Shown here: positions 26,285-34,864 of the stretch, in pieces
Layout of the letters: every line of letters begins with the position of its first letter
How positions within the stretch are numbered: position 1 is the first letter of the stretch
DNA from: Pseudomonadales bacterium
GTDB lineage: Bacteria; Pseudomonadota; Gammaproteobacteria; Pseudomonadales; Pseudohongiellaceae
DNA length: 64,000 bases
Direction of reading: 5' to 3'
Assembly: GCA_022822865.1 (NCBI GenBank)
Contig: JAJDYJ010000047.1
Coordinates: 108,501-172,500 of the forward strand
Made by a program: the position numbers and the translations under genes
Notes under the pieces: model-generated
What the model saw: the letters and a program-made list of their open reading frames with translations, nothing else
Told to the model about the DNA's origin: nothing
Databases searched by the model: none

Positions 26285-26584
26285 TGTATTGTGACACCCC
26301 CTGAGTTCCAGATTTTATTCTGCAAGTCGCTTGTTTCTCGATTCGGCGTTACGAACAAACTACCGCAGCTTGCGCTGTTCGACGGTCTGCGTTTCTATTC
26401 TGGATTTGAATCCTTCGCGCTTCAAGGACTCGGCTTGCAGCTGGTTGCAAGTGCGAGGATTCCATCGTCGGTTTCGAGCAAGGACGCCAAGGTATGAGAA
26501 TCCTCATATGCGAAAATTCTATCACGACCTCACTGTACCGATTCCTTTCTAATCATTAAGCGCGCCAACAATTGGAGGACCACG
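26285..26584. other. Non-coding gap of 300 bp
   Basis: Separates the divergent DUF429 and GIY-YIG genes and should hold both promoters. Locally AT-richer than its surroundings. One 68-codon frame (26291-26497) has no ribosome binding site and no recognisable content. I see no RNA gene or hairpin of note; TTGGAGGACC at 26571-26580 is the ribosome binding site of the next gene. Confidence 0.5.
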
Positions 26585-27337
26585 ATGACCGAATTCACCG
26601 AAGCCGTGTATAACCAACTCAAGAACTATGTCTACAGGTTGATCGACCCCAGGGACGGATCGACTTTCTACGTTGGCCGGGGCCGTGCCAACCGCGTATT
26701 CGAGCACGTCAGGGAATCTCTGCAGCCTGTCGACCACGAGAGGGAAAATGAGCGGCTGGAAACGATCCGGAAAATCAAAGGCCTTGGCCTGAAACCGATA
26801 TATGTAATCCATCGTCACGGCATGTCAGAGAGAGAAGCCAAACTGGCCGAAGCGGTGCTAATTGATGCCTATCCGGGTTTAACAAATATCGTGGCCGGAG
26901 AAGGCTCGAACGACTATGGACCCGCCAATGCCGAAGAACTGGCCTTGCGGTACGGCACCCCGGAAATCCAATTCGACCAAGGGCTGAAAATTATGATCAT
27001 TAAGACAACATGGTCGAAAGTGGAAGCTCGTGAGCGACGTGATGGAATCGCGAAACACGATAGCGTCTATGAGGCTGTCCGGTCTAAATGGAGGGTAAGC
27101 AAGAGCGAGGCAGACCAAGCGGATTATGTTCTGGCAATAATTGATGGAATTTGTCGAGGTGTGTATGTCCCCCAAGAATGGAAAGAGGTACCGATGCCAA
27201 AGGGAAAACCACCACGATGGGAGTTTGACGGCAGAAAAGCCGATCAAAGTACATGGGATCGGTACATGGGAAAACGAATACCCGGCCGTATGCGAAAGAA
27301 AGGAATGGCCAACCCAGTTCTTTACGAAGGCTACTGA
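26585..27337 (+). CDS. LEM-3-like GIY-YIG domain protein
   Basis: A 250-residue protein. Residues 13-40 read NYVYRLIDPRDGSTFYVGRGRANRVFEH, the GIY-YIG variant (VYRLID..FYVGRG) of LEM-3-like nucleases. A Glu in EREAKLAEAVLIDAYPGLTNIVAGEG is placed as the metal-binding residue. The C-terminal half (about 130-250) has VYEAVRSKWRVSKSEADQADYVLAIIDGICRGVYVP and RWEFDGRKADQ, a small-molecule or nucleic-acid-binding region often joined to this nuclease. Strong ribosome binding site GGAGG 6 bp before the ATG. AT-richer than neighbours, suggesting transfer. It may be a stand-alone defence or repair nuclease; no partner gene is visible. Confidence 0.82.
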   Translation: MTEFTEAVYNQLKNYVYRLIDPRDGSTFYVGRGRANRVFEHVRESLQPVDHERENERLETIRKIKGLGLKPIYVIHRHGMSEREAKLAEAVLIDAYPGLTNIVAGEGSNDYGPANAEELALRYGTPEIQFDQGLKIMIIKTTWSKVEARERRDGIAKHDSVYEAVRSKWRVSKSEADQADYVLAIIDGICRGVYVPQEWKEVPMPKGKPPRWEFDGRKADQSTWDRYMGKRIPGRMRKKGMANPVLYEGY

Positions 27338-27450
27338 CGATACAGGCGACGACAAGTTTGACTGCCGACGCGAATTTTTGGCGACGGTGCTGTTTTCGTA
27401 AACAAAGGGCACGGCCTCAAAAATACTTGTCCCCTATCTGAAAGCAGACG

Positions 27451-27481
27451 TTGACAACATGCATATTTATATGCATATACT
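27451..27481 (+). promoter_or_regulatory. brnTA promoter with perfect operator palindrome
   Basis: TTGACA at 27451-27456 and TATACT at 27476-27481 (19-bp spacer). Between and over them lies ATGCATAT-TT-ATATGCAT (27459-27476), a perfect 8-bp inverted repeat, well placed to be bound by the BrnA ribbon-helix-helix repressor. The half-site ATGCATAT occurs again at 27741-27748 over the brnA start codon. Confidence 0.65.
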
Positions 27482-27487
27482 GGCTTA

Positions 27488-27763
27488 GTGAGCATCGTTA
27501 CCTGGGATCCGCGCAAGGCGCGCAGCAATCTGGCCAAACATGGAGTGGCTTTCGAGGATGCCGAACTGGTGTTGAGCGATCCGGTTGCCTTGACGGCTGA
27601 AGACCCGGATGCGCTTTCCGAGCGGAGGCAGGTTTCTGTCGGCATGGATGCACTGGGCCGGGTGGTCGTTGTCGTTTTCACACAAACAGGGGAAACGACG
27701 CGGATCATTTCAGCGCGCAAGGCAACACGAACAGAGAGAAATGCATATGCGGAAGGAATATGA
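27488..27763 (+). CDS. brnT: BrnT family toxin
   Basis: A 91-residue ribonuclease toxin of the BrnT/BrnA type II toxin-antitoxin system. The start is GTG at 27488. The family layout is complete: TWDPRKARSNLAKHGVAFEDAELVLSDP at the N-terminus, RRQVSVGMDALGRVVVVVFT in the middle and TRIISARKATRTERNAY at the end. The RelE-like fold cuts RNA when free. The gene lies 7 bp after a promoter -10 box, so the transcript may be nearly leaderless. It overlaps brnA by 17 bp; toxin-first order is usual for this family. Confidence 0.93.
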   Translation: MSIVTWDPRKARSNLAKHGVAFEDAELVLSDPVALTAEDPDALSERRQVSVGMDALGRVVVVVFTQTGETTRIISARKATRTERNAYAEGI

Positions 27764-28007
27764 TTTTGACGGCGGCCGGAGAGGGGCGCCTGTAACACAA
27801 CAGGGAAAGTCCCGAATAACCATTCTGCTGGACAAGGACATCCTGGAGGCTTTTCGCGACCAGGCAAAGAACGGTGGGCGCGGCTACCAGACCGCGATCA
27901 ATCAGGCGCTGCGGGAGTATCTGGAAAGAGAAAAGCTGGAAACCGTTCTGCGGCGCGTGTTGCGGGAAGAACTTGAGGAAGGCGGACTGTCCGGCGCACA
28001 TCCCTGA
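27747..28007 (+). CDS. brnA: BrnA family antitoxin
   Basis: An 86-residue ribbon-helix-helix antitoxin and repressor that neutralises BrnT. The ATG at 27747 is preferred to the one at 27741 because AGAGAG then lies 8 bp upstream instead of 2, and MRKEYDFDGGRRG is the usual start. The DNA-binding strand is in KSRITILLDKDILEAFRDQAKNGGRGYQTAINQALREYL. A helical tail rich in Glu/Arg wraps the toxin. It starts inside the end of brnT. Confidence 0.92.
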   Translation: MRKEYDFDGGRRGAPVTQQGKSRITILLDKDILEAFRDQAKNGGRGYQTAINQALREYLEREKLETVLRRVLREELEEGGLSGAHP

Positions 28008-28071
28008 ACGTTCCGGATGAGGGATTCTCTCGGCCCGTTATGAGTTCCGAGCTTTGGGGGCGTTTCGGGGT

Positions 28072-28602
28072 TCAGCCGCGGGGATCGGGTTCCAGGTCCC
28101 GTTTGAAGCGCTTGAAGTTGCGGACGTAGGTTTCGGCGCTTTCGAGCAGCATGGCTTTTTCCTCGTCGGTCAATTGCCGCACCACTCGCGCCGGGGAGCC
28201 GAGCACGAGCGAGCCGTCGGGGATTTGCTTGCCTTCGGTGACCAGGCTGTTGGCGCCGATCAGGCAGTCGCGGCCGATGTTCGCGCCGTTTAGCACCACC
28301 GAGTTGATGCCGATGAGGGAATTGTCGCCGATGGTGCAGCCATGGAGCATCACCTTGTGGCCGACGGTGACGTTGCGGCCGATGACGAGGGGAACCCCGG
28401 GGTCGGTATGCAGTACCGAAAGATCCTGCACATTCGAGTTTTCCCCCACGACAATCGGTTCATTGTCGCCGCGCAGCACCGCGCCGAACCAGACGCTGGC
28501 GTTGTTTTCCAGTCGGACGCGGCCGATCACGGCGGCGTCCGGCGCCACAAACCAGTTTTCTCCGGCGATTTCAATTTCGGCGTCTCCGAGTTTGTGCAGC
28601 AT
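28072..28602 (-). CDS. Gamma-class carbonic anhydrase family protein
   Basis: A 176-residue left-handed beta-helix trimer protein. The start at 28602 gives the normal N-terminus; a longer frame upstream only reads through a short tandem repeat. Hexapeptide turns run through [38 protein letters not shown] and [14 protein letters not shown]. The zinc ligands His65, His82 and His87 are all present, as are the Arg/Asp pair in LRGDNEPI that shapes the trimer interface. Family members include CamH-type carbonic anhydrases and enzymes of unclear activity such as YrdA/PaaY. It lies beside the ZIP transporter, 115 bp downstream of its stop. Confidence 0.9.
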   Translation of the reverse strand: MLHKLGDAEIEIAGENWFVAPDAAVIGRVRLENNASVWFGAVLRGDNEPIVVGENSNVQDLSVLHTDPGVPLVIGRNVTVGHKVMLHGCTIGDNSLIGINSVVLNGANIGRDCLIGANSLVTEGKQIPDGSLVLGSPARVVRQLTDEEKAMLLESAETYVRNFKRFKRDLEPDPRG

Positions 28603-28640
28603 GGCAATGCTCCTGTTGTTTGCCTGAAAAGATTCTGCGA

Positions 28641-28705
28641 CTTCGCGCGGAATGACAGTAGGTAACTGCGCGGAATGACAGCGGGCAACTACGCGGAATG
28701 GCGTG
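28641..28705. repeat. 23-bp tandem repeat (about three units)
   Basis: GCGCGGAATGACAG starts at 28645 and 28668, and a third unit ACGCGGAATG at 28691, giving a period of 23 bp. It is preceded by GATTCTGCGACTTCGCG, a word that also occurs at 46124-46140, so the array is built from a dispersed intergenic repeat. Confidence 0.6.
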
Positions 28706-28717
28706 GCGCGCGGCAAA

Positions 28718-29587
28718 TCAAACCCAAATACCCAGCACTGCCATGCTGCCCAGACCGATCAGCACCAGCAGGAACTTGAGCGGGCGGTCGTGATCCCGAA
28801 CCGGCATGTCGACATCGTCTCTTCCCACCAGCGCGCTGCTGACGAAACGCGCCATGCGGTCTTCGATGCGCCCCATCTCTCCGCCGATCACATCCATGAT
28901 TGCGACGTAAATGAACGTCCCAGCGGCCAGGGCATTGAAAACGCCCTCAACGAGTTCGGCGTTCTCTCCCTGCATGAGGCTGGACACTGTTGTGCCGAAG
29001 AGGATCCCGAGTGGCGTCATCAGCACGAAGACGGTCAGTACCATGCGCAGACTCGAAGTGTTCAGGCCGGCGGCATGGGCGCTGACCATCAGCGCGAAGG
29101 ACGCCGAACCCTTGTGCAACAGAATCCCGGTCATCACCAGCAGCGAAGCGGCGACTTCCGGCTCAAGGCCGAGGGCGATTCCGGTGATGACCGAATGAAT
29201 CGACAGCGCGGTGAGCATGACCATGGGATACAAGGGCTGCCGCTGCTCGCCGGATTCTTCCCCGCCCGCGGGTCCCATGGATTCGAAATAGACTCGGTCG
29301 ATCCACAGTAGAATCGCAATCCCGGCCGCCGCCAGCAATGGAGCTAACGGATAATCGGTAAATCCGGCGAGCATTTCCCCGGCTTCAGGCAGCAGATGGG
29401 TGAAGCCGACGCCAAGGAATATACCTCCGGCCAGGGCATTGCCGAGGGAAAAGAAGCGCTGACTCGCCCGTAACCGCGCCGCCAACAGCGGAATGATGCC
29501 GCCGAGAACGCCGACCGCAAGGATGGACAGCCCGGCGATGACCTTGAGTGCGAGCAGGGAAATCATGTTGGCGCAAACATACTGCAT
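28718..29587 (-). CDS. ZIP family metal (probably zinc) transporter
   Basis: An inner-membrane divalent metal importer, 289 residues from the ATG at 29587 (282 from an in-frame ATG at 29566, which fits the membrane start [12 protein letters not shown] better; neither has a strong ribosome binding site). Eight hydrophobic segments. The metal path signatures are present: [12 protein letters not shown] in TM4 and [13 protein letters not shown] in TM5, with [11 protein letters not shown] in TM2. The loop after TM3 is short and acidic. It sits downstream of two His-rich TonB receptors, separated by a terminator, so it is a plausible inner-membrane partner for their cargo. Confidence 0.9.
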   Translation of the reverse strand: MQYVCANMISLLALKVIAGLSILAVGVLGGIIPLLAARLRASQRFFSLGNALAGGIFLGVGFTHLLPEAGEMLAGFTDYPLAPLLAAAGIAILLWIDRVYFESMGPAGGEESGEQRQPLYPMVMLTALSIHSVITGIALGLEPEVAASLLVMTGILLHKGSASFALMVSAHAAGLNTSSLRMVLTVFVLMTPLGILFGTTVSSLMQGENAELVEGVFNALAAGTFIYVAIMDVIGGEMGRIEDRMARFVSSALVGRDDVDMPVRDHDRPLKFLLVLIGLGSMAVLGIWV

Positions 29588-29607
29588 TTTTGCTTCAGGC
29601 CCAAATG

Positions 29608-29635
29608 AAAAGTCCCGCCGTCAGGCGGGACTTTT
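29608..29635 (-). terminator. Terminator of His-rich TonB receptor gene 1
   Basis: AAAAGTCCCGCC-GTCA-GGCGGGACTTTT, a perfect 12-bp stem with a 4-base loop and T-runs on both strands, 37 bp past the receptor stop. The same AGTCCCGCC/GGCGGGACT stem recurs at 32419-32448 after receptor 2. Confidence 0.85.
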
Positions 29636-29671
29636 CTCCTGTCGCCAACCCTTCCCTGGGCCTGGACCGGG

Positions 29672-31996
29672 TCAATACTCGAATCGAAAGCCCGCCATCA
29701 CGCCGCGGCCCGGTTCGGGTGCGAAGTTCTTCAACAGGGAAACGTGATTGCGGATTTCCTCGTCGAGCAGATTTTCGCCGCGCAGGAACACCTCGAGGCT
29801 GCTGTCCTCGCCGACGTCGAAATGGTAGTCGGCATAGAGCGATACACGGGTATAACCGTCGGTGGGCAACTCGAGCTCCGCCACATCTTCCTGCTTATTC
29901 ACTTGCGTGGCTCGCAGGTTAATGCTCCAGTTGTCTCCGGACCAACGCAGTTCGGCGCCAACCTTGGAAGCCGGAATGCGCGGCACGTAACCGCCGGAAT
30001 CGAACTCGGCGTTCACCAGATCGCCGAACACGCCCAGAGACAGGGACGAGCCCTCGCCTTCCATCACATTGAAGGAAACTTCGCCTTCGATACCGGTAAA
30101 GCGCGCGTCCTGCTGCAGATACCGGACCAGCGTCTGCCCTTCGAACTCCCCCGACACGTCGAGATAAATGAAGTTGTCGATCTGATTGTAATAGGCGTTG
30201 AACTCGCCGGTGAAGCTGCCGCCAAAACGCCGATAGCCGAACTCCAGGTTGTTGGAGGTCTCCGAATCGAGCAGCGGATTGCCGATATCCAGGGAATTCG
30301 TGCCGGCGTGGAAGACGAGATCTTCGTAGTGCTCCTCGGGAGCGCAAGTGTCCACGGAAACATTGGAGTAGAGCTCTTCCACCGCGGGCGCCCTTTGGGA
30401 CCGGGCCGCGCCGAACAGCAGATTGGCGTCATTGCCCACATCGTACAGCACCATGCCGCTCAGGCTTGTGGCGTTGCTGCTGTGCTCGCAACGGCCGTTG
30501 GGGTCGACGCTGCTGTCTTCCAGGTGAATGCCGAGTTCTCCGGTCCAGTTACCCGCACTGAAGCGTTCGACAGCGAAAAGACCGATGGAGTTGAGGTCGG
30601 ATTGCGGAATAAAGGCTTCTTCGCCAATGGCGCTGAATACGGTATCCGAGAATTGCATGCCCCAGACTCCGGTCCAGTTGCCCACGGGAACATGGGTCAT
30701 GGTGATGCGGCCTTCATTGCCGTCGCTGCTGTAGCTGGTGCCCACGTGGCGGTCGCCGTCTTCGAAAAACTCGATCTCGTGATGCACGTAATCGGTTATG
30801 CCCACCGAGGCGCGCACACTTTCGATGAAGCCGTCGTCAAACCGATACTCGCCCTTGAAATCGTAGCGGTTCTTTTCCATGTCGAGGCGAACGAATTCAA
30901 CCGCTTCCCCTCCGTGGCCGTGTTCGTCTTCGTGGTCATCGTGGTCGTCCTCGTGATCCTCATGTTCGTCGTGATCGTCTTCGTGCTCTTCTTCGCCATG
31001 GTCATGCTCATGGACATGGGTATGAACACCGAGCGGGAGACCGTAGTTCTTTTCCACTTCGCTTGCGGAAACGCCGAAAAAACCGTTGTCGCCGATGAAA
31101 GAAAAGCCGAAACTGCCGCCGCTCGACTCGCCATCGGAGTTACCGATGTAGCCGAAGGTGTTTTCCACTCCCTCGTCTTCGTGATCGTCGTGGTCATCAT
31201 GGTCGTCGTGATCATCGTGGCCGTGGTCATCGTGATCGTCGTGGTCGTCGTCGTGATGCCCTTCTTCGAAGTGTTCGTGAAACAGTTCCTCAAGGGCCTC
31301 CATGGCTTCCTCGTCCATGGCATAGCCACTGATCTTCACATTGTCATTGCGGCTCCGGTAAGCATCGAGATGATAAGCCACATTGCCCGCCGCGCCATCG
31401 ATGTGGATCAGGGTTTCGTCCTGTGAATTCACCGTATTGTGCATTTGCTGGACTACGAAGCCCATTTCTTCCGGCAGACTCTCCGGAATCCGGTTGTCGA
31501 TGACGTTGACGACGCCGCCGATGGCGTTGCCGCCATACAGCAGGGTCGAGGGTCCGCGAATAACTTCCAGCCGTTCCGCCAGCTCCACATTCACGGCGTT
31601 GGCATGGTCGGGACTCGCGGTGGAAACGTCAGTTGTGCCGACTCCGTTCTGCAGCACCTTGACGCGATTGGTGGATTGGCCGCGGATAACCGGAAGTCCG
31701 ACTCCCGTGCCGAACGAAGCGCTGGCGAGGCCGACTTCGTTCTTTAGCGTATCGCCGAGACTGTTGCCGATGTGCTCCCGCAACGCATCTCCGGCAAGAA
31801 TGCCAACGGGCATTGCCGTTTCCGCCTCCGATTCCTGGAACGGCGAGGTGACTACGATTTCTGTAATTCGATCTTCATTCGGGCCGGCCCCTTCCTGCGC
31901 GAACGCGCCGCCGGCATAGCCGACCGCCAGCGCCAAACCGATGGCGGCGGGTAATTTCTTGCGTTGTATTGCTGGAATCTTGCACTTGATGTTCAT
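29672..31996 (-). CDS. TonB-dependent receptor with His/Asp-rich loops (ZnuD-like), copy 1
   Basis: A 774-residue outer-membrane receptor. Signal peptide residues 1-34 (AVGYAGGAFAQ), TonB box TEIVVT near 45, and a plug with GLPVIRGQSTNRVKVLQNGVG and RLEVIRGPSTLLYGGNAIGGVVNV, then a 22-strand-type barrel ending in an aromatic FRFEY. Two long His/Asp/Glu insertions (residues 247-273 and 325-362) carry dozens of His, a layout known from zinc receptors of the ZnuD type. No Zur-type operator was recognised. It is one half of a tandem duplication with 32474-34786; the same small Cys-pair gene lies upstream of each. Zinc as cargo is inference from the His-rich loops. Confidence 0.9.
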   Translation of the reverse strand: MNIKCKIPAIQRKKLPAAIGLALAVGYAGGAFAQEGAGPNEDRITEIVVTSPFQESEAETAMPVGILAGDALREHIGNSLGDTLKNEVGLASASFGTGVGLPVIRGQSTNRVKVLQNGVGTTDVSTASPDHANAVNVELAERLEVIRGPSTLLYGGNAIGGVVNVIDNRIPESLPEEMGFVVQQMHNTVNSQDETLIHIDGAAGNVAYHLDAYRSRNDNVKISGYAMDEEAMEALEELFHEHFEEGHHDDDHDDHDDHGHDDHDDHDDHDDHEDEGVENTFGYIGNSDGESSGGSFGFSFIGDNGFFGVSASEVEKNYGLPLGVHTHVHEHDHGEEEHEDDHDEHEDHEDDHDDHEDEHGHGGEAVEFVRLDMEKNRYDFKGEYRFDDGFIESVRASVGITDYVHHEIEFFEDGDRHVGTSYSSDGNEGRITMTHVPVGNWTGVWGMQFSDTVFSAIGEEAFIPQSDLNSIGLFAVERFSAGNWTGELGIHLEDSSVDPNGRCEHSSNATSLSGMVLYDVGNDANLLFGAARSQRAPAVEELYSNVSVDTCAPEEHYEDLVFHAGTNSLDIGNPLLDSETSNNLEFGYRRFGGSFTGEFNAYYNQIDNFIYLDVSGEFEGQTLVRYLQQDARFTGIEGEVSFNVMEGEGSSLSLGVFGDLVNAEFDSGGYVPRIPASKVGAELRWSGDNWSINLRATQVNKQEDVAELELPTDGYTRVSLYADYHFDVGEDSSLEVFLRGENLLDEEIRNHVSLLKNFAPEPGRGVMAGFRFEY

Positions 31997-32118
31997 TGCA
32001 TTCCCCAGGTATTAAAACTGATAAACCGGAAATTGCCGCCCAAATCCGATTGCCGGCGCCGTTCGCAAACGGCGCGGGCTGGATGCCGGGACGGGAATCT
32101 TGAAACTGTCTTTCGAGT

Positions 32119-32403
32119 TCAGGCCTGGGGAGGGCCTCTGGCTTGCGGGACGGGCAATGAACGGGAAGGCGATGCAATCGAATGGTCGAGCCGTTGAGGC
32201 GGTGTTTCCGGAACGGCATCGCTTGTGGAACCGGCCTCGATGAAATCGTCACAAGCGTTGAGCAGCAGGCAGAGTTCGCATTCCTCAACCGATTCCGTTT
32301 CGTCGATATCGTCAACGTGCGCCAGCAGGGCGACCTGCGCAACAAGCAGCAGCAGGCAGACGCGGACAACGCGCACCGAGGACAGAAATCGATCTATCGT
32401 CAT
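32119..32403 (-). CDS. Small exported Cys-pair protein, putative zinc chaperone, copy 1
   Basis: A 94-residue protein with one N-terminal hydrophobic segment (RVCLLLLVAQVALLAHV) and then an acidic stretch leading to ECELCLLLNACDDF. The CxxC pair plus acidic residues suit metal or thiol chemistry in the periplasm. The C-terminus reads PQARGPPQA; the upstream paralogue ends RAPPQAR. Such small proteins next to zinc TonB receptors have been named zinc chaperones in other gammaproteobacteria, without firm proof. It is the first gene of the unit, 122 bp upstream of receptor 1. Confidence 0.6.
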   Translation of the reverse strand: MTIDRFLSSVRVVRVCLLLLVAQVALLAHVDDIDETESVEECELCLLLNACDDFIEAGSTSDAVPETPPQRLDHSIASPSRSLPVPQARGPPQA

Positions 32404-32418
32404 GACATTTTTGCCTCG

Positions 32419-32448
32419 GAACAGTCCCGCCGCATGGCGGGACTGTTC
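32419..32448 (-). terminator. Terminator of His-rich TonB receptor gene 2
   Basis: GAACAGTCCCGCC-GCAT-GGCGGGACTGTTC, 13-bp perfect stem, 25 bp past the stop of receptor 2 and just upstream of the small Cys-pair gene. Core stem identical to that at 29608-29635. Confidence 0.8.
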
Positions 32449-32473
32449 CTCATTGGCTCAAGAGACTGCCGGA

Positions 32474-34786
32474 TCAGTACTCAAACCGAACTCCGAGTCT
32501 CACACCGCGGCCCGGTTCGGGCGCGTAGTTCTTCAACAGGGAAACGTGATTGCGGATTTCCTCGTCGAGCAGGTTTTCGCCGCGCAGGAATACCTCCAGG
32601 CTGCTGTCCTCGCCGACGTCGAATTGGTAGTCGGCGTAGAGCGACACCAGAGTATAACCGTCGGTGGGCAACTCGAGTTCGGCCACGTCTTCCTGCTCAT
32701 TCACTTGCGTGGCTCGCAGGTTAATGCTCCAGTTGTTGCCGGACCAGCGCAGTTCGGCGCCGATCTTGGACGCCGGAATGCGCGGCACATAGCCGCCGGC
32801 ACCGAATTCGGCGTTTACCAGGTCGCCGAACACACCCAGGGACAGGGACGAATCCTCGCCTTCCATCACATTGAAGGACACCTCGCCTTCGATGCCGGAA
32901 AAGCGCGCGTCCTGTTGCAGATACGCGGCAATCTGCTGCCCTGCGAATTCTTCGCCAGTCAGATCGAGAAAAATGTAGTTGTCGATCTGGTTGATATAGG
33001 CGCTGAACTCGCCGGTGAAGTTGCCGCCGTATCGGCGATAGCCGAACTCCAGGTTGCTGGACGTTTCCTCTTCGAGCATGGGATTGCCGACCTCCAGCAA
33101 GTTGGTGGCCGCGTGCAGGACGAGGTGGTCGTCGTCTTCGCTGACGCAGGTGTCCGCGGAAACGTTAGAGTACAGTTCTTCCACCGTCGGCGCCCGCTGC
33201 GAGCGGGACGCGCCGAACAGCAAATTGGCTTCATTGCCCACGTCATACAGCACGCTGCCGCTCAGGCTCGTGGTGTTGCCGCTGAACTCGCAGCCGCCGT
33301 TGGGGTCGACGCTGCTGTCTTCGAAGCGAATGCCGACCTCGCCGGTCCAGTTGTCCGCGCTATAGCGTTCGACACCGAAAAACCCTAACGAATTCAGATC
33401 GGATTGCGGAATAAAGGCTTCCTCGCCGATGGCGCTGAAGACGGTATCCGAGAACTGCATGCCCCAGACGCCGGTCCAGTTGCCGACGGGAACGTGAGTC
33501 AGGGTGACGCGGCCTTCGCTGCCTTCGTTGCTGTAACGGGTGCCCACATGGCGGTCGCCGTCTTCGAACACCTCGATCTCGTCGTGCACGTAATCGGTGA
33601 CGCCCATAGTGGCGCGAACGCTTTCGATGAAACCGTCGTCGAGACGATATTCGCCCTTGAAGTCGTAGCGGGTCTTTTCCATGGCGATGCGAACGAACTC
33701 AACCTCTTCCCCGTGGCCGTGCTCGTCCTCGTGTTCCTCTTCCTCGTGGTCATCGTCGTGGTCATCGTGGTCGTCGTCATGGTCGTCCTCGTGCTCGTGT
33801 TCGTCCTCATGCTCTTCTTCGCCATGGGCATGGGTGTGGACGCCGAGCGGAAGACCGTAGTTCTTTTCGACCTCGCTTACGGAAACGCCGAAGAAGCCGT
33901 TGTCGCCGACGAAGGAGAAGCCGAAATTGCCGCCGTTCGACTCGGCATCGGAATTACCGATGTAGCCGTAGGTGTTTTCCACTTCCTCTTCTTCGTGATC
34001 GTGTTCGTCATCGTGGTCTTCGTCGTGATCGTCATGGTCATCATGATCGTCGTCATGGTCATCGTGGTCGTCGTCGTGATGCCCTTCTTCGAGATGTTCG
34101 TGAATGAGTTCCTCAAGCGCCTCGACCGCTGCCTCGTCGATGGCGTGACCGCTGATCTCGACATTGTCGTTGCGGCTCCTGAAAGCGTCGAGATGGAAAG
34201 CCACGTTGCCCGCCGCGCCGTCGATCCGGATCAGGGTATCGTCCTGGGAACTCACGGTATTATGACTTTGCTGGACGACAAAGCTCGCTTCTTCCGGCAG
34301 GCTTTCCGGAATCCGGTTGTCGATGACGTTGATGACACCGCCGATGGCGCCGCTGCCGTATAGCAGAGCCGACGGTCCGCGAATGACTTCCAGCCGTTCC
34401 GCCAGCGTGGAGTTCACGGCATTGGCATGGTCGGGGCTGACGCTGGAGGCATCGATGGTGCCGACCCCGTTTTGCAGGATTTTTACGCGGTTGGCGGATT
34501 GACCGCGGATCACGGGAAGGCCGACTCCCGTGCCGAACGAGGCGTTGGCGACGCCGATCTCGTTCTTGAGCGTATCACCGAGGCTGTTGCCGATTCTCTC
34601 CCGCAGCGCTTCACCGGCCAGCACGCCGGCCGGCACTGCCGTGTCCGCCTCGGATTCCTGGAACGCAGCGGTTACTACGATTTCTACGATCTGATCGGCT
34701 TCTTCCTGGGCGAGTGCGCCGCCTGCATAACCGACCGCCAGCGCCACACCGATGGCGGCTGATAATTTCTTGCGTGGACTGTTCAT
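32474..34786 (-). CDS. TonB-dependent receptor with His/Asp-rich loops (ZnuD-like), copy 2
   Basis: A 770-residue paralogue of the receptor at 29672-31996, nearly collinear along its whole length. Signal peptide ends AGGALAQ, TonB box VEIVVTAAFQE near residue 35, plug motifs GLPVIRGQSANRVKILQNGVG and RLEVIRGPSALLYGSGAIGGV, and barrel end VRFEY. The His/Asp-rich loops lie at residues 236-264 and 317-359 and differ in length and order of the HDD repeats from copy 1, as expected for slippage-prone codons. It lacks the extra N-terminal residues of copy 1. Downstream of a second Cys-pair gene. Possibly specialised for a different metal or metal complex; that cannot be read from the sequence. Confidence 0.9.
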   Translation of the reverse strand: MNSPRKKLSAAIGVALAVGYAGGALAQEEADQIVEIVVTAAFQESEADTAVPAGVLAGEALRERIGNSLGDTLKNEIGVANASFGTGVGLPVIRGQSANRVKILQNGVGTIDASSVSPDHANAVNSTLAERLEVIRGPSALLYGSGAIGGVINVIDNRIPESLPEEASFVVQQSHNTVSSQDDTLIRIDGAAGNVAFHLDAFRSRNDNVEISGHAIDEAAVEALEELIHEHLEEGHHDDDHDDHDDDHDDHDDHDEDHDDEHDHEEEEVENTYGYIGNSDAESNGGNFGFSFVGDNGFFGVSVSEVEKNYGLPLGVHTHAHGEEEHEDEHEHEDDHDDDHDDHDDDHEEEEHEDEHGHGEEVEFVRIAMEKTRYDFKGEYRLDDGFIESVRATMGVTDYVHDEIEVFEDGDRHVGTRYSNEGSEGRVTLTHVPVGNWTGVWGMQFSDTVFSAIGEEAFIPQSDLNSLGFFGVERYSADNWTGEVGIRFEDSSVDPNGGCEFSGNTTSLSGSVLYDVGNEANLLFGASRSQRAPTVEELYSNVSADTCVSEDDDHLVLHAATNLLEVGNPMLEEETSSNLEFGYRRYGGNFTGEFSAYINQIDNYIFLDLTGEEFAGQQIAAYLQQDARFSGIEGEVSFNVMEGEDSSLSLGVFGDLVNAEFGAGGYVPRIPASKIGAELRWSGNNWSINLRATQVNEQEDVAELELPTDGYTLVSLYADYQFDVGEDSSLEVFLRGENLLDEEIRNHVSLLKNYAPEPGRGVRLGVRFEY

Positions 34787-34864
34787 TGTATTCCCCGGTC
34801 TTGATAGCTGATAAACCTGAATCCCGCTCGCGGCGTTTTGCCGAAGCGGAAATCCGAAAACTGT

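Noticed and set aside
26291..26497. 68-codon frame in the DUF429/GIY-YIG gap
   Set aside because: No ribosome binding site, no signal, no recognisable motif; overlaps the likely promoters.
29744..34363. Long plus-strand open frames (up to 560 codons) opposite the His-rich receptors, rich in Val/Ile/Phe
   Set aside because: They are antisense shadows: GAC/CAC repeats read on the other strand as GTG/GTC. No ribosome binding site or signal.
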